Shown here piece after piece: positions 55,772-64,000 of a stretch of 64,000 nt of DNA. A program made the position numbers and the translations under genes. The notes under the pieces were generated by a model. That model ran no database searches and was not told where the DNA came from. It saw nothing but the letters and a program-made list of their open reading frames with translations. How positions within the stretch are numbered: position 1 is the stretch's first letter; every line of letters starts with the position of its first letter. This stretch comes from JAGQOZ01 sp041399205 (GTDB taxonomy: Bacteria > Planctomycetota > Planctomycetia > Pirellulales > Pirellulaceae): assembly GCA_041399205.1 (NCBI GenBank), contig JAWKTK010000022.1, positions 62,001 through 126,000 on the forward strand, written 5' to 3'.

Positions 55772-58700
55772 ATGAAGAACACCTTCTTCGCTCGTAACGC
55801 ACTTCGGATCTTGATGATCGTCTTTTTTCTGACGCCTTTCGCCCTGCGCGGAGCTCGTTTGGCAGTACAGGGAATCAAGAACGACGTTAAAGATTGGTTG
55901 CCATCAGACTTTCAAGAAACGGCAGAACTGGATTGGTTCCGCGAGCACTTCCTGGGCGAGCAATTTGTTGCCGTCAGCTGGGAAGGATGCGAAGGAACGG
56001 CAGATGACGAGATTTTCAAGACTTTCGTCGACAAATTTTTTCCGGAAATTCCGCCGTCGCTGCAGAACAAGCGAGACTACTTTGCGGAATTGATGTCGGA
56101 TGAAGCGAATGACACAGAGTTGTCACCGCCAGGACTGCCGGCCGAACTGTATCCTCGCTGGCAAACCAATGTTGTTCGCAGTGACTTCATTTCGCCCGTC
56201 ACCGGCCTGTATGCTCGACAACTTCATCCCAGCGACCTGCCGCCGGAAGAAGCATTTATCGGCAATCAGTATGGTTTGTTTCATCCGGAAGACGACCATC
56301 ATAATTGGGCCGAGCATGACGAAAAATGGTTGATGGGCTTTGAAGACAAATGGTATTTCATCACGCCCGATGGCAAATTGTACGAATGGTCCGGCGGCAA
56401 TTCCATCTTGCAGCCGATTTTCAGCTTGAAGGACAAGATCCAGAACAAACGCGACATTCCCGGCACGCTGGTCAAGGATTTAGGTCCTGTGGATGGACCG
56501 TGGTATTATGCCAATCCAGATCGCTTGAACGCGCGTTTGTTCAAAAGCGTGGTCACCGGCCCGGGCATCTTGAGCAATCTGACGGCAGCAGGTGGATCAC
56601 TGGAAGGCGACATTGAAACCGCCAAGAAACGCCTATCGGGATATTTGTTTGGACCAAACGGCAAACAGACATGTGTCGTCGTCACGTTAACGGAAGCGGC
56701 CAAAGCCGATTTGCGGCGAACATTAGGCCGAGGCATGTTGGGAAAGCCTCGAGGCGTATTGGTAACCCTGGCCGAAGAGTCCGGAATTCGCGGACCCGCC
56801 AAGCCCTCTTTGGTTCCGCCGTTTATTGACCGCTTCCTACCGGACAAACCCGTTCCCGATCCGCCGGTCATTAAGATGGGCGGACCATCGGTGGATAACG
56901 TCGCCATTGATGAAGAGGGCCAAATCACGCTCGTTCGCTTGGTCGGACTATCGGTGTTGGTGGGCCTTGGACTTTCGTGGCTTTCGTTCCGCAGTGTCAA
57001 GGTCACCATCATGGTCTTCTTTGTTGGTGGTCTGAGCGCCGTGACCAGCGTTTCCTTGATCTACTGGAGCCACAGTTCCATTGATGCGGTGATGATGTCC
57101 ATGCCATCGCTGGTCTACGTTTTGGGGCTTTCTGGTGCGGTTCATATTGTCAACTATTATCGCGAAACCGTGGAAGAACAGGGCATGAAGGGAGCCACGG
57201 AGCGAGCGATCAAGCTGGGCTGGAAACCGTGTACCTTGGCCGCGTTTACCACGGCGCTGGGACTGATTTCTTTGTACAGCAGCGAAATCTATCCCATCAA
57301 ACGCTTTGGACTCTTTTCCGCGCTAGGCGTCATGGCCACGTTGGTCTTGTTGTTCACCTACCTACCCGCCGCGATGCAGCTCTGGCCGCCGACTCGATTT
57401 AAACGAGGCGACGCGACTTCCAAGACCAAGGTCGAACAGTACATTGAACTATTCTGGCTGCACGTGGGCGAATTCATCACATCCAACTATCGAATCGTCG
57501 CGGTTTGCTGCTTGCTGATCATGGGCTTGGTGGGATACGGCATCAACCTGATTCGTACGGACGTCCAGCTACTGAAGATGTTTGACGGTGATTCTAAAAT
57601 CATCAACGACTATCGCTGGCTGGAAGACAACTTGGGACATTTGGTGCCAATGGAGCTAGTGGTTCGAGTGCGTCCGGATGCCATGTTGGCGTCCGCTGAT
57701 GAACCGACCGAAACATCAACAGGCACAGAATCTTCGACCACAGATCCAACTACCACCAACACACCAGTTGGCACTGATCCGTTTGGCTTGAACTTTTTGG
57801 AACGGATGGAGATTGGTTCGTATGTCCAAGACGCGTTGGACAAGAAATTCGGACCGGATGGACGAGACATCATTGGGCAAGCGATGTTGGCCAACACATT
57901 CGCGCCGGTCTTGCCCGATGCCGGCGGCGGCACTCGCGCGATGACCTATCGCAGCGGTTGGTCCAAATCGTTGGAAAAGAGTCGAACCGAATTGGAATCG
58001 TCCGATTATCTTCGCACCGATAAGTCGGAAGCGAGCCAAGGTTCCGAGCTTTGGCGAATCAGCTTGCGACTGGGTGCGTTGAACGACATTGATTATGGCA
58101 CGTTCGTGAACGACCTAAAAGAAACGGTCGAACCAATCATGTCGGCCTACCAGGTTCGCAGCGATCTGTTGCATAAATTAGCGGAACGGCACGGCGGTTC
58201 ATTTCGAGGTCAACGTATTTGGCTGGTGGGCTATCCTGCTCCGCCTGAAGACGGCGGAAATGAATCAACCGATGTGTCAGTGGATTCGGCAGGATTGCAA
58301 AACGAACAAACTCGACTGTTTGCCCAGACGCTTTTCGAATTATTGCGGAACGCCGGCCTGAATGTGGCTCGGATGGGCCAGCAAGCTCGCCCCATTCAAG
58401 AATGGCAAGAGAAGCTTGGTGTAGCCGATGGCGTAGTCTTAATTTCTGACGTGCAACAGACGGCCGCAGAAGACTTAATCAAACTAAATCCATTGGTCTT
58501 GGATTCACGGGCTCATCATTTTACACCGGGTAACCAAACGGCCAATCAGCGAGGTGCCGATGTGTCGACGGTGTACACTGGTCTGGTGCCCATTGTCTAC
58601 AAAGCCCAGCGAACCTTGTTGCAAAGCTTGATCGAAAGCACCGGCTGGGCGTTTGTCATGATTGCCGTGGTCATGATGTTTTTGTTGCGAAGCATCCGAG

Positions 58701-59224
58701 CCGGTTTGATTTCCATGATTCCCAATGTGTTTCCCGTGATCTGTATTTTTGGAACCATGGGTTGGTCTGGCACTCTGGTGGACATTGGCAGCATGATGAC
58801 CGCCGGCGTGGCCATGGGCGTGGCCGTGGACGATACGATTCACTTCTTGACGTGGTTTCGTCGAGGGTTGGACAAAGGCTTGGATCGAATCGAATCAATC
58901 AAGCTGGCTTATCGTCGAGTGGCGATGTCGATGACACAAACTACCGCGATTGGCGGTCTAGGCTTGTCCATTTTTGCCTTCAGCACGTTCACTCCCACTC
59001 AGCGGTTTGGCATGTTGATGCTTTCCCTGTTAGCAGCCGCATTGGTGGGCGATTTGATTTTCTTGCCGGCGCTGTTAGCCAGCCCGTTGGGACGAGTGTT
59101 CAAGGGATCGGATAAAAAAAACAAACTTGATTCTACCGGCCAGCGTATTGAAGGGCGACACACCGCCGAAGAATCTGTGCCGCGTCCGCATTCGCTACCC
59201 ACCGGGTCCGTAAGACGCAATTGA
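55772..59224 (+). CDS. RND/MMPL-family exporter
   Basis: 1150 aa from the ATG at 55772, where the product begins with basic residues and the first membrane helix (NALRILMIVFFLTPFALRG). Two-fold RND layout: helix 1, periplasmic loop ~40-380, helices ~385-565, helix ~577-595, second loop ~600-950, helices ~955-1105. TAGVAMGVAVDDTIHFLTWF near 1008-1025 is a hallmark of MMPL/HpnN-type transporters. A Thr/Ser-rich linker (~645-670) interrupts the second loop. It probably moves lipids or other hydrophobic compounds; the substrate is unknown. Its stop TGA overlaps the next ATG (TGATG), so the mutarotase is translationally coupled. Confidence 0.88.
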   Translation: MKNTFFARNALRILMIVFFLTPFALRGARLAVQGIKNDVKDWLPSDFQETAELDWFREHFLGEQFVAVSWEGCEGTADDEIFKTFVDKFFPEIPPSLQNKRDYFAELMSDEANDTELSPPGLPAELYPRWQTNVVRSDFISPVTGLYARQLHPSDLPPEEAFIGNQYGLFHPEDDHHNWAEHDEKWLMGFEDKWYFITPDGKLYEWSGGNSILQPIFSLKDKIQNKRDIPGTLVKDLGPVDGPWYYANPDRLNARLFKSVVTGPGILSNLTAAGGSLEGDIETAKKRLSGYLFGPNGKQTCVVVTLTEAAKADLRRTLGRGMLGKPRGVLVTLAEESGIRGPAKPSLVPPFIDRFLPDKPVPDPPVIKMGGPSVDNVAIDEEGQITLVRLVGLSVLVGLGLSWLSFRSVKVTIMVFFVGGLSAVTSVSLIYWSHSSIDAVMMSMPSLVYVLGLSGAVHIVNYYRETVEEQGMKGATERAIKLGWKPCTLAAFTTALGLISLYSSEIYPIKRFGLFSALGVMATLVLLFTYLPAAMQLWPPTRFKRGDATSKTKVEQYIELFWLHVGEFITSNYRIVAVCCLLIMGLVGYGINLIRTDVQLLKMFDGDSKIINDYRWLEDNLGHLVPMELVVRVRPDAMLASADEPTETSTGTESSTTDPTTTNTPVGTDPFGLNFLERMEIGSYVQDALDKKFGPDGRDIIGQAMLANTFAPVLPDAGGGTRAMTYRSGWSKSLEKSRTELESSDYLRTDKSEASQGSELWRISLRLGALNDIDYGTFVNDLKETVEPIMSAYQVRSDLLHKLAERHGGSFRGQRIWLVGYPAPPEDGGNESTDVSVDSAGLQNEQTRLFAQTLFELLRNAGLNVARMGQQARPIQEWQEKLGVADGVVLISDVQQTAAEDLIKLNPLVLDSRAHHFTPGNQTANQRGADVSTVYTGLVPIVYKAQRTLLQSLIESTGWAFVMIAVVMMFLLRSIRAGLISMIPNVFPVICIFGTMGWSGTLVDIGSMMTAGVAMGVAVDDTIHFLTWFRRGLDKGLDRIESIKLAYRRVAMSMTQTTAIGGLGLSIFAFSTFTPTQRFGMLMLSLLAAALVGDLIFLPALLASPLGRVFKGSDKKNKLDSTGQRIEGRHTAEESVPRPHSLPTGSVRRN

Positions 59225-60354
59225 TGCATAGCGCAGAAGATCTTGACGCCAGAAACATGTTGGTTGCAATCATTCGAAAATTCGATTTCACGTTTGTTTT
59301 GGTTGCAATTTGGGCCTGGTGCGTCACTTCGATCGCCACGGCCGAAGAATGGACATGGCAACCCATTGCTCCGCTGCCGGATGCCGTCGGTGTGGCCGGA
59401 CCGATCGTTGGTTCGCACCGCGACACGGTCATTGTCGCAGGCGGAGCGAACTTTCCGTTGCCCGTCTGGCAAACGAAAAAGCAATGGCTGAACCGAATTC
59501 ATTTACTTCGAAAAGTCGGCGACCAGTGGCGGTGGAGCGACGGAGGAACGTTGCCGGCGGTTCGCGCTTACGGTGCGAACGTTTCCACTTCACGCGGCGT
59601 GCTGACACTTGGCGGTAGCGACGCCAACCAACTATATGCCGACATCTGGTTGTTGACAGCTCATGAACAGCAAGTCACCACCAACCACATCGGCGAATTG
59701 CCGTTTCCCGCAGCGCACGGAAACGCGGTGATTGCCGATGATTTTCTGTATTGGATGCCCGGTCAACGAGATACCACATTGGAATCCGCGTCCGCCGCAC
59801 TTTATCGAACCAGCCTTTCCGATTTCCTGGCCGGAGGAAGCTTGGGCGAATGGGAAGTGCTGCCGAATTGTCCTGGTGGTGCACGAGCGTTCCAGTTGAT
59901 GGTGGCGCAACAAAGTGATGAAACCACTGGCGTGTACGTGATCAGTGGACGTCGTCAAGCGGATGAAGAAGTGGTATTTCTGACGGACACGTGGCCGTAT
60001 CAACCGCACAGCGGAAAGTGGATTCGCAAAGCGGATGCTCCGGCGTGCCGCATGGCGGGCGTGGCGTTTCCAGTTGCACAACGACACATCTTTGTCACCA
60101 GCGGCGCAGACGGTAGTTTGTTTCACCAGACAGATGAACTGCAAGATCGTCATCCCGGTTTTCCAAAACGAGCGTTCCAGTATGACACTCGGGCAGACCG
60201 TTGGTCGGATGCGGGTGAAACGCCGATGAATCAAGTTACCACCAATGCTGTGCTCTTCGATGATGCGGTGATTGTGCCCAGCGGTGAAGTGCGGCCTCGA
60301 GTGCGCACGGATCAAGTGTGGCGTATTTCGATTCCTTCCAATTCGTTGAAGTAG
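59224..60354 (+). CDS. secreted kelch-type cyclically permuted mutarotase (NanM-like)
   Basis: 376 aa from the ATG at 59224 overlapping the RND stop; an ATG at 59257 is the alternative and also leaves a signal peptide (FTFVLVAIWAWCVTSIATA). Six-bladed kelch propeller: VIVAGGANFPLPVW, GTLPAVRAYGA, LTLGGSDANQLYADIW, CPGGARAFQLMVA, VISGRRQADEEV, FVTSGADGSLF. NanM-type proteins interconvert anomers of N-acetylneuraminate outside the cytoplasm. The next gene encodes an AGE epimerase, which supports a sialic-acid or amino-sugar role. Substrate specificity itself is inference. Confidence 0.85.
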   Translation: MHSAEDLDARNMLVAIIRKFDFTFVLVAIWAWCVTSIATAEEWTWQPIAPLPDAVGVAGPIVGSHRDTVIVAGGANFPLPVWQTKKQWLNRIHLLRKVGDQWRWSDGGTLPAVRAYGANVSTSRGVLTLGGSDANQLYADIWLLTAHEQQVTTNHIGELPFPAAHGNAVIADDFLYWMPGQRDTTLESASAALYRTSLSDFLAGGSLGEWEVLPNCPGGARAFQLMVAQQSDETTGVYVISGRRQADEEVVFLTDTWPYQPHSGKWIRKADAPACRMAGVAFPVAQRHIFVTSGADGSLFHQTDELQDRHPGFPKRAFQYDTRADRWSDAGETPMNQVTTNAVLFDDAVIVPSGEVRPRVRTDQVWRISIPSNSLK

Positions 60355-60363
60355 GTGAATCGC

Positions 60364-61596
60364 ATGACGCCGGAACGCCTGTGTGAACTGCGTGACACCT
60401 ATCGAAGTGGCCTGTTGCAGGACATCCTACCGTTCTGGCTGCGTCACGCCGTGGATCATGAATTCGGCGGAATCATGACGAGTGTTGATGCCGATGGTTC
60501 GAATGTCGACACGGATAAAGGAATATGGCAGCAAGGTCGTTTTGCGTGGCTGTTGGGCGAATTGATCAACCACGTAGAACCGAACGAAACGTGGCGAACG
60601 ATTGCGTTGCAGACATTAGATTTTCTGCGGAAGTATGGCACCGACACCACGGACGGTCGCATGTGGTTCCATGTCGCTCGAGACGGGCGGCCGATTCGCA
60701 AGCGAAGATACGCCTTTTCAGAAAGCTTTGCCGGGATTGCTTGGGGCGAAGCCGCTCGATTTACAGGTGACCCAGCGTTCGCTCGGAATGCTCGTCACTG
60801 TTTCCAACAGTTTGTGCAACACAATCAGCATCCGCCGGCCGGATTGGCCAAGTTCACGTCGGTGCGTCCGACTCGCGGCATTGGTTTTCCGATGATCACC
60901 ATTGCCACTGCGCAAGAATTGCGTTCGTCCATCGGGATGCTGGACGCCGATGCCTGGATTGACCGTAGCATTCGGATGATTCGTCAGTATTTTGTGAAGC
61001 CAGAATTGCAATGCGTCATGGAAACCGTGGCGGAAGACGGTTCGATCCTAAATCATTTTGATGGCCGCACGCTGAATCCCGGCCACGCCATTGAAGGAGC
61101 GTGGTTTATACTGGCCGAAGGCAAGTATCGGCAAGACGCGAGCCTGATTGATTTGGGCCTGCAGATGCTGGATTGGATGTGGAAAAAAGGCTGGGACCAA
61201 GAACACGGCGGGCTGCTGTATTTTGTGTCGGTGGACGGACGTCCCGTGCAAGAATATTGGCACGAAATGAAGTTTTGGTGGCCGCATAATGAACTGATCA
61301 TCGCCACGTTGTTGGCATATCAACTCACTGGCGACGCCAAGTATGCCGAACGCCACGCACTGGCCCATCAATGGGCGTACGACCACTTTCCTGATCCCGA
61401 TCAGGGCGAATGGTTTGGTTACTTGCGGCGAGATGGTTCGCGCAGTTCGTCATTGAAGGGCAATCTCTGGAAAGGTCCATTCCATTTGCCTCGCATGCAA
61501 CTGATCTGCTGGCAGCTGTGTGACGAAATGTTGTCATCCGCTGACCAAGACTCATCTAACGCTAGAGGCGGGGCACTGCCTCCTAGTAGTGGATGA
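60364..61596 (+). CDS. N-acylglucosamine 2-epimerase family enzyme
   Basis: 410 aa from the ATG at 60364 (AGGTG 6-7 bases upstream); a GTG at 60355 directly after the previous stop is the alternative. (Alpha/alpha)6-barrel AGE/renin-binding fold: HEFGGIMTSVD near 33, GRFAWLLGEL, YAFSESFAGIAWGEAARFTG, LNPGHAIEGAWFILAEG, WHEMKFWWPHNELIIA. The family interconverts N-acetylmannosamine and N-acetylglucosamine or related sugars. With the mutarotase it suggests sialic-acid breakdown, though no lyase is present. The last ~12 residues (NARGGALPPSSG) are coded by sequence running into the repeat core at 61591 and are probably not ancestral. Confidence 0.9.
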   Translation: MTPERLCELRDTYRSGLLQDILPFWLRHAVDHEFGGIMTSVDADGSNVDTDKGIWQQGRFAWLLGELINHVEPNETWRTIALQTLDFLRKYGTDTTDGRMWFHVARDGRPIRKRRYAFSESFAGIAWGEAARFTGDPAFARNARHCFQQFVQHNQHPPAGLAKFTSVRPTRGIGFPMITIATAQELRSSIGMLDADAWIDRSIRMIRQYFVKPELQCVMETVAEDGSILNHFDGRTLNPGHAIEGAWFILAEGKYRQDASLIDLGLQMLDWMWKKGWDQEHGGLLYFVSVDGRPVQEYWHEMKFWWPHNELIIATLLAYQLTGDAKYAERHALAHQWAYDHFPDPDQGEWFGYLRRDGSRSSSLKGNLWKGPFHLPRMQLICWQLCDEMLSSADQDSSNARGGALPPSSG

Positions 61597-61609
61597 GGTT
61601 ACGAATCCC
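61591..61609. repeat. dispersed copy of the 27.9-kb tandem-repeat core
   Basis: GGATGAGGTTACGAATCCC differs from the array core (GGATGAGGTGACGAATCCC) at one of 19 positions. It supplies the stop codon TGA of the rightward epimerase (61594-61596) and the stop codon TAA of the leftward endonuclease-like gene (61601-61599). Confidence 0.85.
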
Positions 61610-63806
61610 TCGGCACTCGCTGCAATTTCGGCCCCGTCAAATCTAAATGGTACCGTCGCAGACAAAATGTCGCAATCATTGTCCAAATGAAGTATCCCGT
61701 TGATTCTGGAACAAACTTAGCACGAGGCCCTTGTTCGTAGCCGCCGTCCTGAAACGCCAGTACAAAGTCGGCCGAATCAAATCGACCGTCGCCGTTCCAA
61801 TCTCCGTCTTGCCACGAAACGTCATGATCCACGGCGGCTTCGTACAATCCGCCCTGGAAAACCAAGACGAAATCGGTCGAATCGAATTCGCCGTCTAGAT
61901 TCGCGTCGCCAAAGTAAGTTCGTTTCAGTGTGTGGATCCAAATTTTGCGGTCGTTCGCATCAACCTGGCCGTCTTGATCCAGATCAAACGTCAGTAATTC
62001 ACTTCTGGCCAGAACAGCCGCATCCAACAGATCCAGATCATGGACGCTGCGTTGACCGTCCTGGTCAAAGTCGCCAGGCAAATAATCGACGACGGTTCCA
62101 AAAACCGTCAGCGTTAACGGCGAGCCCAAACTAGCGCCGGGCAGGCTGGAATTGTCCAGTGTAGGAATGTTCCAGGTGGTTTGAAACGAACCGGCCATTG
62201 ACGTTGGCATTGCAACGACCAAATCCGCAAACGAACCAGGCGAAATCAATCCTTCAGGTAGCGCCAAGCGGAAGTCGGACGAATCCGCCGCAGTTGGCAA
62301 CAGTTCCAATTCGGCAGTCAAATCAACCGTTTCGCCCAGATTGAACACAGGCACGTTGCGAACGACCATGCCATCTTCTTCGTTTAACGCAAACGTGCCC
62401 AGATCCAACGACCATTGGTTCACGTCTTCGTCTATAGAAAACGAAGCGTTGGATTTCGCCACCACGGTGTAGTCGACTTCCAAATTCGCCACGGCGTTCG
62501 CGGCACCCGAACTGGTGCTGTGCACCACCAGGGAACTCGTTTTCCGACCGACGGTTGCGGTATTCATTACAAACGCATGCCGATTGGCCGGTTCGGTGGC
62601 CATCGCGTTGTCTTGCACGCTAAGCTGGGGGTTCCCAAAGCTGGCCGCCGTATAATCCAATTCGTCGGCGCCCAGCACGGTCGTGGCGGGCGCCACATTG
62701 GCGACATGCAATGTGCCTGTCACCGTTGCCCGTTGTACAATCCGACTGGGAACGTCCAGCCAAGCGTCCATCATGGCGGGCAGTTGATAGTCAACCACCA
62801 CTGGCAAATGATCACTGGCTAATTCCAACGCCGCCAACACTTGGCTGGGTGCGCCCGTACCTGAATTAATGTTTTGACTCATGCCATGCGAACCATTGTT
62901 CCCGAACGAACGATACGATTCGCGCACCGGAATTTGCGGCAGGTCCACCACGTGTGGACCGATATAACTGAGTCCTTCGCCATCCAGTAACGATGCCGTC
63001 ACCAATTGAAAATCGAACCGATCATTCACTCCGCCGCCTGCGCGGTTGTCTCCGCCAGATCGAGTGGTCGATTGCGTATGCCACTGCCGAAACGTCGAAT
63101 TAAAATTCCAACGGCCCAACTGGTCTACCGGATCAAAGGCTTGCGCCGTCCCTGGTTCCAGCAGCGTCTGAAAAGCCGGTTCGGCCGCATCATAGACGTT
63201 CATGTCACCCAAGAAAATAACATTGGCGTTCGGACCCAGCAAATCCGCGTCTCGACGATTTGCCGCCGCTTCTACGGCGCGCCGAGCGGCGTCGGTTTCG
63301 TTATTGTTTGCCTTGAAATGGCTGTTGTACAGATACAACGACGCCTCGTCGCTATCGTAGCCGATCGGCTGAAACTGAAACCGCAATGTTTGTCGAGCGT
63401 TCCCGTTGGACGAAATATTACCAACCGTTTTTTCTTCGACCAATTCTACTGTGCCGGTATTGTAAATCACTGCCTGTGACAAGAACCCGGCACCTCGAAC
63501 AGAATTGCGGGCGTACGCTCCTGGCCCGTACAACGCATTCAGCATGTCAACAATTTGCTGAGTATCAGCTGGCGTTTCTTGTTCTTGCACGGCCAGAATG
63601 TCTATCGGTCGACGAATTCCGTTGACCGTTTCATTACCGATGGCGGACAAAACCGTTTGCAGTTCGGGCTGAATCGTCGGCGTGGTATTGTAGCTGACAA
63701 TGCGAAGCTGCCCGGTCGCCGGCGACGTCATAAACAACGCCACTAGACATGAAATCGCAACCAGCCCGGCCAACGTTCGCTTTCGAATTTTGACGCAATG
63801 CAACAT
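61599..63806 (-). CDS. secreted endonuclease/exonuclease/phosphatase-fold protein with dockerin-like repeats and C-terminal anchor-like helix
   Basis: 735 aa. Ordinary signal peptide (KRTLAGLVAISCLVALFMTSPATG), unlike the LExR-type leaders of the other large proteins here. EEP domain ~33-345: LRIVSYNTT, ILAVQEQETP, YLYNSHFKANNNETD, IFLGDMNVYDA and SDHLPVVVDY carry the usual Asn, Glu, Asp and His positions. Beta-rich middle ~350-570. Two dockerin-like pairs ~575-690 (GDANLDGEFDSTD, GDWNGDGRFDSAD). Then FVPESTGYFIWTMIATFCLRR, resembling a PEP-CTERM sorting tail but with ~16 extra residues. Possible extracellular nuclease or phosphodiesterase. Confidence 0.88.
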   Translation of the reverse strand: MLHCVKIRKRTLAGLVAISCLVALFMTSPATGQLRIVSYNTTPTIQPELQTVLSAIGNETVNGIRRPIDILAVQEQETPADTQQIVDMLNALYGPGAYARNSVRGAGFLSQAVIYNTGTVELVEEKTVGNISSNGNARQTLRFQFQPIGYDSDEASLYLYNSHFKANNNETDAARRAVEAAANRRDADLLGPNANVIFLGDMNVYDAAEPAFQTLLEPGTAQAFDPVDQLGRWNFNSTFRQWHTQSTTRSGGDNRAGGGVNDRFDFQLVTASLLDGEGLSYIGPHVVDLPQIPVRESYRSFGNNGSHGMSQNINSGTGAPSQVLAALELASDHLPVVVDYQLPAMMDAWLDVPSRIVQRATVTGTLHVANVAPATTVLGADELDYTAASFGNPQLSVQDNAMATEPANRHAFVMNTATVGRKTSSLVVHSTSSGAANAVANLEVDYTVVAKSNASFSIDEDVNQWSLDLGTFALNEEDGMVVRNVPVFNLGETVDLTAELELLPTAADSSDFRLALPEGLISPGSFADLVVAMPTSMAGSFQTTWNIPTLDNSSLPGASLGSPLTLTVFGTVVDYLPGDFDQDGQRSVHDLDLLDAAVLARSELLTFDLDQDGQVDANDRKIWIHTLKRTYFGDANLDGEFDSTDFVLVFQGGLYEAAVDHDVSWQDGDWNGDGRFDSADFVLAFQDGGYEQGPRAKFVPESTGYFIWTMIATFCLRRYHLDLTGPKLQRVPRDS

Positions 63807-63917
63807 GATGTGTGTCCGAATCTGCTCGCAACGTTCTGGTTCACGTTCGGTTAATCGATTGCAAGTCTCGCACGGCCTGATTGCGGAACTTGCGGGTGCG
63901 CGAATTGGACGAATGTT

Positions 63918-64000
63918 TTAATAGTGCGGTGGCCGTTCGTTGGCCGGAGGCTCGGACAAATTGTCGTGCAGCGTTTCGATTTCATTTTGCTGACGCAGGA
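63918..64000 (-). CDS. C-terminal end of an unidentified gene
   Basis: The last 26 codons of a minus-strand frame enter from the right edge and end at TAA 63920-63918: LRQQNEIETLHDNLSEPPANERPPHY. The amphipathic charged start suggests a coiled coil, and the proline-rich end a flexible tail. The frame is open to the window edge. The family cannot be named from this fragment. It would lie upstream of, and in the same direction as, the endonuclease-like gene, 111 bases away. Confidence 0.45.
   Translation of the reverse strand, partial: LRQQNEIETLHDNLSEPPANERPPHY

Overview
The window looks like chromosome of a planctomycete, most likely of the Pirellulales (Rhodopirellula-like). Base composition is moderate. 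Several very large secreted proteins carry the planctomycete N-terminal motif LExR/LEDR followed by a hydrophobic stretch, and four end in the same paired EF-hand/dockerin-like cassette (GDxNLDGxFNSTD...GDWNxDGxF). The Flp/Tad pilus locus and the mix of ATG, GTG and TTG starts also fit. No rRNA, tRNA, phage, transposase or CRISPR was recognised.

Layout. 1-5.9 kb: 2-oxoacid:ferredoxin oxidoreductase (korA, start of korB) behind a CBS-domain gene and a conserved hypothetical gene; a secreted esterase; ribBA. 6-14.6 kb: two large secreted minus-strand proteins, a CotH-kinase/lamin-tail protein and an FG-GAP repeat protein. 14.9-17.9 kb: FtsX/MacB-type permease plus HlyD-type adaptor. 18.9-27.9 kb: Tad locus (flp pilin, a 35-residue ORF, prepilin peptidase, cpaB, cpaC, cpaE, cpaF, tadB, tadC), ending in a nine-copy 40-bp tandem repeat. 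28.3-35.7 kb, minus strand: YhdT-like protein, PanF-like Na+ symporter, three-subunit molybdenum hydroxylase and a BioF-like enzyme. 35.9-43 kb: secreted thioredoxin-like protein and a second giant CotH protein. 43.7-47 kb: rpmE, prfA and a decayed Na+/solute symporter. 47-55.3 kb: a coupled ATPase plus arrestin-like membrane protein pair, M14 peptidase, redoxin, glycosyltransferase and a lone ATPase, interleaved with three copies of a palindromic dispersed repeat. 55.8-61.6 kb: RND/MMPL exporter, kelch-type mutarotase and N-acylglucosamine 2-epimerase (sialic-acid-type sugar handling). 61.6-64 kb: secreted endonuclease/exonuclease/phosphatase-fold protein and the end of one more gene.

A strong feature of the sequence is interrupted reading frames. 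At least eleven single-base indels and two in-frame TGA codons fall in otherwise well-conserved genes: the FG-GAP protein, tadB, tadC, the second CotH protein, the 45.4-kb symporter, an ATPase and a hypothetical gene. Several look like loss of one base from a short homopolymer, particularly one G from a GGGC context. Uncorrected sequencing error is the simplest explanation for most. The symporter, with five lesions in about 300 bp, could be a real pseudogene.

The most interesting non-genic structures are: (a) the 40-bp tandem array, whose 19-bp core recurs about 33 kb away, both times between converging genes and once supplying the stop codons of both; and (b) a nested inverted-repeat element in three copies, one of which has mismatched arms from two subtypes.
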